Translations under genes and position numbers: made by a program
Assembly: GCF_002014985.1 (NCBI RefSeq)
Contig: NZ_MUXU01000067.1
Location: 1 to 25,905, forward strand
Reading direction: 5' to 3'
DNA length: 25,905 nt
DNA from: Moraxella caviae
Lineage (GTDB): Bacteria; Pseudomonadota; Gammaproteobacteria; Pseudomonadales; Moraxellaceae
Shown: positions 1 through 6,612 of the stretch, piece after piece
Position numbering within the stretch: position 1 is the stretch's first letter
Layout of the letters: every line of letters starts with the position of its first letter
Notes under the pieces: generated by a model
The model's input: only the letters and a program-made list of their open reading frames with translations
The model's database searches: none
Told to the model about the DNA's origin: nothing

Positions 1-395
1 TCTGTGTAGACAATGCTATCAGGCTTGATTTTACTTGTGATAATTGGCATTAGTGTATTTGTCTTAGTATCTTTAACAACAACAGTGTAAACTTTATCAT
101 TGCGTTTTAATAAACCAAATACAGCAGTCTTGCCAGCTGCACCACGACCACGTTTGCCTTTACGAATACCGCCGAAGTAACTTTCATCAAGCTCTACTTC
201 ACCGTCAAAAACAGTGTTGGCTTCAAGAGCTAAGTGATATTCTATCACAAGGCGGATTTTGTGGTAAAAAAGGGCTGCTGAATTAGGGTGAATACCCAGT
301 AAATCAGCTGCACTTCTAGCAGTAACTTCAAGTACAAAAAACTCAAGTAGTCTTTTTTGAACTTTTTTACTTAGTTTACAATGGGTTATCTTCAT
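1..395 (-). CDS. IS1595-family (IS1016-like) transposase, 5' part only
   Basis: This is the N-terminal 131 residues of a DDE transposase that cuts and rejoins the ends of its own insertion sequence. The gene runs off the left edge of the window, so the C-terminus is not seen. The start ATG is at 395-393. A helical DNA-binding region comes first (residues about 1-50, including SAADLLGIHPNSAALFYHKIR). The start of the catalytic domain follows with ELDESYFGGIRKGKRGRG, where the Asp of LDESYFGG is the usual first catalytic acid of the ISXO2/IS1595 fold. The reading frame is open with no stop, so this copy may be active. The element's outer terminal repeat lies 26-39 bp upstream of the start. Family assignment is from recognised motifs and not from a search. 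Confidence 0.85.
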   Translation of the reverse strand, partial: MKITHCKLSKKVQKRLLEFFVLEVTARSAADLLGIHPNSAALFYHKIRLVIEYHLALEANTVFDGEVELDESYFGGIRKGKRGRGAAGKTAVFGLLKRNDKVYTVVVKDTKTNTLMPIITSKIKPDSIVYT

Positions 396-420
396 AAAAC
401 TAGTATAACATGGTTGTTAT

Positions 421-434
421 TCTAGTACAGCCCC
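421..434 (-). repeat. Terminal inverted repeat of the left IS1016-like element
   Basis: Read leftwards from 434 the sequence is GGGGCTGTACTAGA. IS1595-family ends typically begin with several G, and this sits 26 bp upstream of the transposase start. It matches GGGGCTGTAGTAGA at 25887-25900 in 13 of 14 bases. It marks the boundary between the IS and the region holding the surface-protein gene. The target-site duplication cannot be tested because the other end of the element is outside the window. Confidence 0.75.
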
Positions 435-481
435 TTTGTCAATACCAACAACAGATAATTCACCGCAAAGATAAGCAAAAG

Positions 482-514
482 AAAACCACCCCAAGCGTGG
501 CAAAGGGTGGTTTT
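482..514 (-). terminator. Rho-independent terminator of the surface-protein gene
   Basis: AAAACCACCC (482-491) pairs with GGGTGGTTTT (505-514) around a 13-nt loop. On the minus strand the hairpin is followed by a T-rich tail. It lies about 20 bp after the stop codon at 535, which suggests that the 3' end of the adhesin gene is natural and was not cut off by the IS at 434. Confidence 0.75.
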
Positions 515-534
515 GGGGTTGGATAGGTTTTGGG

Positions 535-3414
535 TTACATTATTGGCGCATACACATAGTCATGGCTGTAATTGCCTGCCAAGTCCATTGCGCTAAATCC
601 AATCATCTCGCCTGATGTATAAGGCGCGCCTAAGTCAATGCTAAAGCTGCCATTTTCATTAGCGGTTGCTGAAGTACCATTGTCGGCAGTAACCGTTGCA
701 AAGGCTTCGGTAATACCTGTGATGGTTTGGTTGTCGTCTAGCAGCTCGGTATATGTGAACTCAGGTGGGGTGGTGTCTACCGTTACGGTTTCTACATTGG
801 TATAGCTGACATCATCATTGTAATCGGCAACTTTACCACGGATTTGGTAAGTGCCATCGCTCCAGTAAGAGTTATTGCTACTTTGCCAAGTGTTGCCACC
901 ATCGGTAGAGTATTCAATTTCTGTCATTATGTAGGCTTCTGCGTCTTGCACAGCTGGTGTAAAGGAATTATCGTTGGTGATTTTATCACTATCTGATACG
1001 CCAGTATCGGTGAAGTCTTGTAGCACTAGCGTAGCCACCTCTAGTTTGTTGCCAGCAATATCCGTGATGGCAAGCTCAAAACGCTCGCCGTTATTGACGG
1101 TCTTGCCAGTCGCAATGCTAAAGTTGCCATTTTCATCAGCAATAGCTTCGCCAACTTTTTCGCCATTGTACATAGCGACTACGGTTGCGCCAGCTTCAGT
1201 AATGCCTGTGATAACACCATCTGTTGAAATAGCTTGCTCGCTAATTGTAGGCGCAGTGGTGTCGAGAGTAACGGTTTCTATATTGGTGTAACTGACATTG
1301 CCAGCAGTGTCCGTCACTTTGCCGCGGATTTGGTAAGTGCCATCATTGGTACGTCCAATAATTCCCATAGAAAGAAAACTGCTGTAATTGTATGAAACCA
1401 GCGGTGTATCATACCAAGTTAGCTCCTCTTCTGGATGCCAATGGTCATTGACTTGACTTGGTGTTAGTGTCCACTGCTTCCAAGTCTCGCCACCATCGGT
1501 AGAGTATTCAATACTTGTATATGCGCCAGCTTCTGCGTCTTTCACAACAGGTGTGAATGTATACTTGGTAATTTTATCACTGTCAGACACGCCAGTATCA
1601 GTGAAACCTTCTAGTGCCAATGTGCCTGCTGCTGGTGGTGTGGTGTCAGGCGCGATAACGGTAATATAATCATTCTCGTAACCTTCATACCAGATATATT
1701 GACCATACTCATCGTACTCGCCATATCCACCATGTCTTTCTGTTAATTTGTTGCCAGCAATATCTGTGATGGCAAGCTCAAAACGCTCGCCATTATTGGT
1801 GGTTTTGCCAGTCGCAATGCTAAAGTTGCCATTTTCATCAGCAACGGCTTCACCAACTTTTTCGCCATTGTGCGTAGCGATTACAGTTGCACCAGCTTCG
1901 GTCTTGCCAGTGATAATACCGTCTGTAGATACTGCTTGTTCGCTGAGCGTTGGGGCTGTAGTGTCAATCGTTACCGTTTCCACATTGGTATAGCTTACGT
2001 TGCCAGCGACATCGGTAACTTTACCACGGATTTGGTAAGTGCCATCTCCTGAAACGCCATCAGCACCCCAGTTTTCACCATCTGCAGAGTATTCAATCTC
2101 TGTTGTGGCGTGAGCTTCTGCGCCTTGTACAACTGGCGTGAAATAGATATTATCGGTAATTTTATCACTATCAGACACACCAGTATCCACAAAATTTTCC
2201 AGCACTAATGTACCTGCTGCTGGTGGAGTGGTATCAGGAACAGTAATTGTAACAAAGTCATCTTCTTGCTGACCAATATAATAGCCGTAATCATCATATT
2301 CGCTATAGCTATTGGTTAGCTTATTACCAGCAATATCCGTGATGGTAAGCTGAATGCTTTCGCCATTGGTTTTGCCAGTGGCAATGCTAAAATTGCCGTC
2401 TTTATCAGCCGTTGTCGTGCCGATAACTTCATCACCAATTTTTGCAACCACAGTTGCACCAGCTTCGGTTTTGCCAGTAATTATACCATCTGTTGAAACA
2501 GCTTGCTCGCTGAGCGTTGGGGCTGTAGTGTCAATCGTTACCGTTTCCACATTGGTGTAGCTTACGTTGCCAGCGGCATCAATGACCTTGCCGCGGATTT
2601 GGTAAGTGCCATCTCCAGCGTATTGAAGTGGGTTGAGGTAGCCATTTTCTTCTCGCTGCTCACCCCAATACTCACCGTTATTGGCAGAGTATTCAATGAT
2701 GGTTCTGGCGTGTTTTTCTGCGTCTTGTACGACAGGTGTAAAATAGGTGTTGTTGGTAATTTTATCACTGTCAGACACGCCAGTATCCACAAAATTTTTT
2801 AGCGTCAATGTGCCTGCCGCTGGTGGTGTGGTGTCGCCAGAGATGTTTAGCGTGTGTGTTTTTAGTACATTGTCTTTTGCGTCTAGCACTTGGATTTTGA
2901 GCGTGGTAGCGATGTCCGCACTTGGTACGTATTCGTAGTTATGACCATAAATTTGATAGGTATAACTACCATCTTTATTGATGGTCAAAACACCTTTGTC
3001 AAGATTTAGGCTATGGCTGTCAGTTTCGCTAAAATCAACAGTTGCATCGCCAACTTTGACTTTATAATCGTCAAGTTTGGTGATTTTACCAGTGTTGTCG
3101 GCAAGGATATTGCCAGTTGGGGCGTCAAAACCCGTAAAACCTTCTGCTGGGGTTTTGGTGATGTGTTCTAAAATAACTGCTGCATCAATGTCTGTAAAGT
3201 TGCCAATGATGTTTAGTTTGTATTTGCCAGCGGGCAGTTCGTCATCGTACAAAGCTTCAAAAAGACGATCGTCTACAGGTAGATTTTTTGCACCACTGAT
3301 AGAGATAGGGCCTTCTAGGGTGTAGTGATAGTTGGCGTTGGCGTCAAAACCTTCTAGGTCTAGATAAAGGTTGCCGCTGTCGGTTGTGATTTCAAATTCA
3401 ATTTCGCGAGACAA
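535..3414 (-). CDS. Adhesin C-terminal part: tandem Ig-like repeats (same gene as 4166)
   Basis: This is the long second frame of the split adhesin gene. A TTG at 3414 can be read as a start, but the frame is open back to 3822 with no ribosome binding site at 3414, so independent translation is doubtful. The protein alternates two module types. One carries DTTPPAAGTL, FVDTGVSDSDKIT, FTPVVQDAE, a WxYS-like core and DGTYQIRGKVxDxAGNVSYTNVETVT. The other carries DTTAPTLSEQAVSTDGIITGxTEAGATV, DENGNFSIATGK and ITDIAGNKL. These resemble the bacterial Ig-like modules of Bap/BapA biofilm proteins. About four module pairs are present; the last is diverged and the protein ends at YAPIM, where earlier copies continue as APDTTPP. 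Confidence 0.7.
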   Translation of the reverse strand: MSREIEFEITTDSGNLYLDLEGFDANANYHYTLEGPISISGAKNLPVDDRLFEALYDDELPAGKYKLNIIGNFTDIDAAVILEHITKTPAEGFTGFDAPTGNILADNTGKITKLDDYKVKVGDATVDFSETDSHSLNLDKGVLTINKDGSYTYQIYGHNYEYVPSADIATTLKIQVLDAKDNVLKTHTLNISGDTTPPAAGTLTLKNFVDTGVSDSDKITNNTYFTPVVQDAEKHARTIIEYSANNGEYWGEQREENGYLNPLQYAGDGTYQIRGKVIDAAGNVSYTNVETVTIDTTAPTLSEQAVSTDGIITGKTEAGATVVAKIGDEVIGTTTADKDGNFSIATGKTNGESIQLTITDIAGNKLTNSYSEYDDYGYYIGQQEDDFVTITVPDTTPPAAGTLVLENFVDTGVSDSDKITDNIYFTPVVQGAEAHATTEIEYSADGENWGADGVSGDGTYQIRGKVTDVAGNVSYTNVETVTIDTTAPTLSEQAVSTDGIITGKTEAGATVIATHNGEKVGEAVADENGNFSIATGKTTNNGERFELAITDIAGNKLTERHGGYGEYDEYGQYIWYEGYENDYITVIAPDTTPPAAGTLALEGFTDTGVSDSDKITKYTFTPVVKDAEAGAYTSIEYSTDGGETWKQWTLTPSQVNDHWHPEEELTWYDTPLVSYNYSSFLSMGIIGRTNDGTYQIRGKVTDTAGNVSYTNIETVTLDTTAPTISEQAISTDGVITGITEAGATVVAMYNGEKVGEAIADENGNFSIATGKTVNNGERFELAITDIAGNKLEVATLVLQDFTDTGVSDSDKITNDNSFTPAVQDAEAYIMTEIEYSTDGGNTWQSSNNSYWSDGTYQIRGKVADYNDDVSYTNVETVTVDTTPPEFTYTELLDDNQTITGITEAFATVTADNGTSATANENGSFSIDLGAPYTSGEMIGFSAMDLAGNYSHDYVYAPIM
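771..2875 (-). repeat. Tandem DNA repeats of about 590-600 bp coding for Ig-like modules
   Basis: Near-identical blocks recur inside the adhesin gene. The stretch coding for VETVTIDTTAP occurs near 775, 1260, 1960 and 2530, and the stretch coding for DTTPPAAGTL near 1630, 2220 and 2825. The copies at about 1950-2230 and 2510-2860 are the most alike. Such repeats allow copy-number change by recombination and are prone to mis-assembly. Confidence 0.75.
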
Positions 3415-3532
3415 ATATCCATTTTGGCTGTAAGCCAGATGATCGACCCGTTCGACAGCATAATTTGTTTTATCACCGTATTGCGCAATGATTTGTGATG
3501 TAGCGGCACTGTCGGTTAGCTTGATAGGCGCT

Positions 3533-3675
3533 GGTTCAGTTTTTGTTGGTTCAGTTTTTGTTGGTTCAGTTTTTGTTGGTTCAGTTTTTGTTGGTTCAGT
3601 TTTTGTTGGTTCAGTTTTTGTTGGTTCAGTTTTTGTTGGTTCAGTTTTTGTTGGTTCAGTTTTTGTTGGTTCAGT
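3533..3675 (-). repeat. 15-bp tandem repeat, nine full units plus a partial, coding for TEPTK
   Basis: The plus-strand unit GGTTCAGTTTTTGTT repeats nine times without change from 3533 to 3667 and is followed by a partial GGTTCAGT. On the coding strand each unit gives Thr-Glu-Pro-Thr-Lys in the ON frame. Because 15 is a multiple of three, copy change would alter stalk length but not the frame. The repeat lies between the slippage tract and the Ig-like modules, so it probably forms an extended spacer. Confidence 0.9.
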
Positions 3676-3743
3676 TTGTGAAACATTCTGCGTTCCACCA
3701 CTGGCAGGTTTGGTGGTAGGTTTTGTTGCGGTAGGGGTGTCGG

Positions 3744-4166
3744 TTACAGGTTTGGTCGTGCCTGTGTTTGTGGTGTCTTTAGAGGTGTCATTAGACGCTG
3801 AGGCGTTCCCCCCCCATTGCTGTCATTGCTTGCCGCAATGATTGCGCCAACGCCCAGTGCTGCTGCGCCAGCGTACAGCCAGCCATTGTCGTCAGACAGC
3901 CATGCCAGTGCGTCTTTATCTTCTTTGAGTAGGTCTTTTAGCGTCATCAGCTCATCATCGCTGCTGGCATTACTAAACACCACTTCGGTTTCGCCCATGG
4001 CATTTTGCACCGCCATTTCGTCTTGCGGTTCATCTAGGACGATGACTTTGCCAGATTTTAAAGTCAGTACCAGTTTTCCTTGTGCATTGCGTGCCAAAGA
4101 AGCGATGTCTTTTGGGTTGATGGCGGTCGTTACGCCATGTTGGGTAATAACTAATTGTTTGCTCAT
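3744..4166 (-). CDS. Adhesin N-terminal fragment as read (140 aa): BapA-prefix-like domain plus out-of-frame tail
   Basis: This is the product expected from the sequence as given. Residues 1-118 are genuine adhesin: a small beta-rich domain (VITQHGVTTAINPKDIASL, then KLVLTLKSGKVIVLDEP), an acidic stretch (LKDLLKEDKDALAWLSDD) and a Gly/Ala hydrophobic segment. The last 20 or so residues after GGG (TPQRLMTPLKTPQTQ) are read in the wrong frame. The start ATG at 4166 is well supported: AAGGAC lies 7-8 bases upstream, and a good promoter is found at 4233-4261. In the OFF phase the cell would make only this short fragment. Confidence 0.75.
   Translation of the reverse strand: MSKQLVITQHGVTTAINPKDIASLARNAQGKLVLTLKSGKVIVLDEPQDEMAVQNAMGETEVVFSNASSDDELMTLKDLLKEDKDALAWLSDDNGWLYAGAAALGVGAIIAASNDSNGGGTPQRLMTPLKTPQTQARPNL
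3808..3815 (-). repeat. Mononucleotide slippage tract, G8 on the coding strand
   Basis: There are eight C on the plus strand, inside the adhesin coding region at about codon 118. With eight G the frame ends at 3744. With nine G (or six) it continues into the frame that ends at 535. The tract is therefore the candidate ON/OFF switch for this gene. Confidence 0.8.
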
Positions 4167-4232
4167 TGCAAGTCCTTAGTAACAAACAGTAATAAAATTG
4201 CTATTATTTTGCATTTTTAAATGCAACTTACA

Positions 4233-4261
4233 TTTATACTACATATTGTAAAGTTATGCAA
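4233..4261 (-). promoter_or_regulatory. Sigma-70-type promoter of the adhesin gene
   Basis: On the minus strand, TTGCAT (-35, 4261-4256) and TATAAA (-10, 4238-4233) are separated by exactly 17 bp. The -10 box is 67 bp upstream of the adhesin ATG at 4166. A run of 15 A on the same strand (4280-4266) ends 4 bp upstream of the -35 box, which is the place for an UP element. Confidence 0.65.
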
Positions 4262-4265
4262 ATCG

Positions 4266-4280
4266 TTTTTTTTTTTTTTT
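4266..4280. repeat. T15 homopolymer (A15 on the adhesin's coding strand)
   Basis: Fifteen T run uninterrupted just upstream of the adhesin -35 box. A-rich tracts here can bind the RNA polymerase alpha subunit, and a tract of this length is prone to slippage. The rest of the interval between adhesin start and tRNA (about 4167-4519) holds no gene: only this tract, the promoter and the tRNA terminator. Confidence 0.85.
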
Positions 4281-4460
4281 GATTTTTGGGATTTTATCAA
4301 GAAAAACTCATCAAAGAATGTGGCGTGAAAAAAGGTGGCAAGCGTAGCCAAATCAGCGTGTGTTTTGGAAGGTTTTAGCGGAGTGTTTGGCGCTGGCTTG
4401 GTTGATTTGACTGTATTTGCCAAAATAGATGGGCAAAAAAGGCGAGAAATTGTCATAAAA

Positions 4461-4492
4461 ACAAAAAACCGACAAGCTAAGCTCATCGGTTT
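4461..4492 (-). terminator. Terminator downstream of tRNA-Leu
   Basis: AAACCGA (4466-4472) pairs with TCGGTTT (4486-4492). On the minus strand the hairpin is followed by TTTTGTTTTT. It lies 28 bp beyond the tRNA 3' end and fits termination of the tRNA transcript. Confidence 0.7.
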
Positions 4493-4519
4493 ATCAATTC
4501 TTACAACCTTATAAAAACA

Positions 4520-4604
4520 TGGTGGGGACGGAGAGACTCGAACTCTCACACCTCGCGGCGCCAGAACCTAAATCTGGTGCGTCTACCAATTTCGCCACGT
4601 CCCC
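4520..4604 (-). tRNA. tRNA-Leu (anticodon UAG)
   Basis: The minus strand gives an 85-nt tRNA with encoded CCA. GGGGACG (4604-4598) pairs with CGTCCCC as the acceptor stem. The D-arm region reads TGGCGAAATTGGTAGACGC. The anticodon stem-loop is CCAGA-TTTAGGT-TCTGG, putting TAG at the anticodon. There is a long variable arm, as in class II tRNAs, and a GTTCGAG T-loop. It closely follows the pattern of E. coli leuW, and it reads CUA and other CUN codons. Confidence 0.95.
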
Positions 4605-4657
4605 AAGTTTTTATCCAACCAGCAGATTTCAATGCTGCTGTGCGGTTGATGGTGCGT

Positions 4658-4685
4658 ATTATATAGAGTTTTTATAATTTGGCAA
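4658..4685 (-). promoter_or_regulatory. Promoter of tRNA-Leu
   Basis: TTGCCA (-35, 4685-4680) and a consensus TATAAT (-10, 4663-4658) are separated by 16 bp on the minus strand, 54 bp upstream of the mature tRNA 5' end. No other gene lies between. Confidence 0.65.
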
Positions 4686-4783
4686 GTGTTTTTTGTCAAA
4701 TTTTAATAAAAAAGCCAAAAATTTTTATAAGATAATGATTTTTAAGCAATTATTTTCAAGATTTTGCTTGCCTGTGCGGCTGA

Positions 4784-5680
4784 TTATCTATCAAAAGCAC
4801 TCATCATTTGCCAGAATTTTGCCGCTTGTACCATGGGTTTGACATCATGCACACGCACAATGCTTGCGCCTTGTTGCAGGGCGAAAATGTGCGCCAATGT
4901 GCCAATGTTATCTCTGTCTTGTGCGGTATGATTATTTAGATATTCTAAACTCATGGCGTTTAAGCATTCGCCCAAAAAACGCTTTCTGGACACGCCAAAA
5001 AGCATGGGCAAGTCAAAATGTGTGATAAATTCATGCAAATTTGCCAGTAATTTTTGGTGATGAACATGGTCTTTGGCAAAGCCCATGCCCATATCAATGA
5101 TGATGTTTTCGTGGCGTACGCCTGCGGATTTGGCGGCTGTGATGGCGGTTTGCAGTTCGGATTTGACCTCTGAAATGACGTCTGTGTACCGCGCTAGGCT
5201 GTTCATCGTGGTGGGTTCACCGCGTGAGTGCATGATAATGACAGGGCAGTCAAGCGCTGCTGCCACTTGGGCTGCGCCATCTTTTCTTAGTCCGCGCACG
5301 TCATTGATGATGTCTGCGCCTGCATTGATGGCAGCTTGCATGACGGCAGGGTTGCTGGTGTCAATAGAAAGCCATACATCGTTGCCAAAGTTTTGACGAA
5401 CGGCGCTGATGACAGGCACGACACGCTCAAGTTCGGTGTCGGTGCTGACGATGGCGGCATTGGGGCGAGTGGATTCACCGCCAATGTCTATGATGTCTGC
5501 ACCATAATTTAGCATTTCTTCACAATGGCGCAGGGCGTTTTCTACCGTATCAAAGCGACCGCCATCTGAAAAAGAGTCAGGCGTAACGTTTAGCACGCCC
5601 ATCACTTTTGGTTCGGCAAGGTTGAGCGTTTTATTTTTAAAGTGGATTTGCTTGTTTGGCAAAGGGGTGAAAATGGGCAT
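4784..5680 (-). CDS. folP: Dihydropteroate synthase
   Basis: FolP joins p-aminobenzoate to 6-hydroxymethyl-dihydropterin diphosphate, giving dihydropteroate in folate synthesis; it is the sulfonamide target. The 298-residue protein is a little longer than the usual 275-285. The pterin-binding motif GVLNVTPDSFSDGG is at residues 28-41, and GGESTRP at 67-73 is the usual sulfonamide and pABA loop. Further family motifs are DVWLSIDTSNPAVMQAAINAGADIINDVRG, GMGFAKD and GVSRKRFLG. The start ATG at 5680 gives a normal N-terminus, although only a weak ribosome site precedes it. It lies 94 bp after the antitoxin gene on the same strand, and no clear terminator follows its stop. Confidence 0.95.
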   Translation of the reverse strand: MPIFTPLPNKQIHFKNKTLNLAEPKVMGVLNVTPDSFSDGGRFDTVENALRHCEEMLNYGADIIDIGGESTRPNAAIVSTDTELERVVPVISAVRQNFGNDVWLSIDTSNPAVMQAAINAGADIINDVRGLRKDGAAQVAAALDCPVIIMHSRGEPTTMNSLARYTDVISEVKSELQTAITAAKSAGVRHENIIIDMGMGFAKDHVHHQKLLANLHEFITHFDLPMLFGVSRKRFLGECLNAMSLEYLNNHTAQDRDNIGTLAHIFALQQGASIVRVHDVKPMVQAAKFWQMMSAFDR

Positions 5681-5774
5681 GATGGTTGTATGGTAAAAGT
5701 TTGCAAAATGAAATTTGATGGCTTGCGACTTACAGCCATGTTAATTTTATGGGTTGATGTGATTACAATAACAA

Positions 5775-6026
5775 TTACAATCTGTCTTCGGCTGCTGGCG
5801 TGATATTGGCAACTTTTGCCAAAACTTGCTCAAAGTCAGTTCGGCTGGCTTTGTTGGCACGGTGCTTTAGATATGCCTGCTCAACAGACGAATCATTGCG
5901 CATTTGCATCAGTTTTTCGGCAATGGCGCGGTTGATAAATTCATTGACGCTTGTGTCGTCTGCTTGAGCCATCGCAAGAACGTTGCGATACAAAGAATTT
6001 GGGATTTGTAGTTGGATGTTGCTCAT
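5775..6026 (-). CDS. Antitoxin of a PIN-type toxin-antitoxin pair (HicB/Arc-like ribbon-helix-helix)
   Basis: This is a small intact 83-residue protein. The N-terminal half reads IQLQIPNSLYRNVLAMAQADDTSVNEFINRAIAEKL, the typical pattern of a ribbon-helix-helix DNA-binding domain in which a short strand is followed by two helices and a conserved SVNEFINRAIAEK helix. The C-terminal half is charged and probably wraps the toxin. Its ATG overlaps the stop of the upstream PIN gene in the classic ATGA arrangement, so the two are translationally coupled. The toxin gene comes first. Proteins of this kind usually neutralise the partner and repress the shared promoter. The toxin is broken here, so this antitoxin may be a leftover. 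Family name is inferred from sequence pattern. Confidence 0.75.
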   Translation of the reverse strand: MSNIQLQIPNSLYRNVLAMAQADDTSVNEFINRAIAEKLMQMRNDSSVEQAYLKHRANKASRTDFEQVLAKVANITPAAEDRL

Positions 6027-6445
6027 GAAATCTCCCCAATTTTTTGTAAAAATTCCTTCGGTGTCAGCGTGCGAATGCCAAATTGCTCGCAGCCTTTAAA
6101 ATCTTTGTGATTGTAGGTGATGATATAATCGCAATTTGCTGTAACAGCAAGCTCTAGCACCAAATCATCTTTTGGGTCTTGAAGAAAAGGTCTTCATAAA
6201 TAGTAAATGCGGTGGTGCTGGCTAATACTGCAAATATAGTTTAGTAGCGCATCAATGTCTGCTGCAGTTAATAATGTCTCGCCGATAAGTCTTTTGCAGA
6301 CATCTTCATACTCAAACAGCAGCGATACTGATAAATGCGTGCAAAATCTTTCATCGCTAAGCAGTCTGATTAAACGATGGGAAGCGCCACGAGACGAAAT
6401 CAGCGCCGAATATATCACGTTTGTATCAATAACAATGTGGTGCAT
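6023..6445 (-). pseudogene. PIN-domain (VapC-like) toxin, broken by a TGA stop at codon 84
   Basis: PIN toxins are Mg-dependent RNases. The frame starts at ATG 6445 with AAGGAAG 5 bp upstream and reads MHHIVIDTNVIYSALISSRGASHRLIRLL (first acidic residue in DTN) and then LLFEYEDVCKR. At 6196-6194 a TGA interrupts ...HHRIYYL. Beyond it the same frame continues without another stop as RPFLQDPKDDLVLELAVTA, NCDYIITYNHKDFKGCEQFGI and TLTPKEFLQ to the TGA at 6023. Related proteins have Trp at this site (LWRPF), so one TGG-to-TGA change explains the break. The full protein would be 140 residues. The truncated 83-residue product lacks the C-terminal acidic cluster DPKDD and is probably inactive. Confidence 0.85.
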
Positions 6446-6468
6446 AAAACTTCCTTGTTGCTTGATTT

Positions 6469-6497
6469 ATTATGCCATGCTTGTGTTGGCAAGGCAA
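6469..6497 (-). promoter_or_regulatory. Possible promoter of the PIN toxin-antitoxin pair
   Basis: TTGCCT (6497-6492) and CATAAT (6474-6469) are spaced by 17 bp on the minus strand. The -10 box lies 23 bp upstream of the toxin ATG, which suits a short leader. Antitoxins of this class often bind such a promoter, but no clear operator repeat was seen. Confidence 0.45.
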
Positions 6498-6612
6498 GCT
6501 GGCTTTTGATGTTGGTTTGCTTGAAAAATTGTGGTTGTAACACAATTTAAGTTGTGTTGTAATGCTTGGCTTAAGTTGCTGGGTTAACATTCTTTTTATT
6601 TTGGGAAAAAAT

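Larger units (their letters stand above)
535..4166 (-). pseudogene. Bap-like surface adhesin, whole gene, out of frame at a G8 tract (probable phase-OFF state)
   Basis: Two open frames on the minus strand make one gene. The upstream frame (start 4166) breaks at eight G (3808-3815 on the plus strand as C8) and ends at 3744. The second frame is open from 3822 to the stop at 535. Adding one G joins them exactly into 1210 codons; removing one gives an early stop. Order in the restored protein: a BapA-prefix-like N-terminal domain (about 1-65), a hydrophobic Gly/Ala segment (GWLYAGAAALGVGAIIAA, about 97-114), a Ser/Thr/Asn-rich linker starting at the G tract, nine TEPTK repeats, a unique domain, and then tandem bacterial Ig-like domains. 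No classical signal peptide, RTX repeat or outer-membrane anchor is visible. Bap-type proteins are usually exported by type I secretion, but no exporter is encoded here. Slippage at poly-G is a common ON/OFF switch of Moraxella adhesins; a sequencing indel is the alternative. Confidence 0.8.

Noticed and set aside
3488..3841. Plus-strand ORF of GSVFV repeats
   Set aside because: It is the antisense shadow of the TEPTK repeat in the adhesin gene and has no start signals.
4217..4549. 110-residue ORF on the minus strand
   Set aside because: It begins inside tRNA-Leu (MRVRVSPSPP is tRNA read as protein) and runs through the terminator and the T15 tract.
6194..6196. Selenocysteine or readthrough TGA in the PIN toxin
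   Set aside because: No SECIS-like hairpin was apparent and PIN toxins do not use selenocysteine; a nonsense mutation is simpler.
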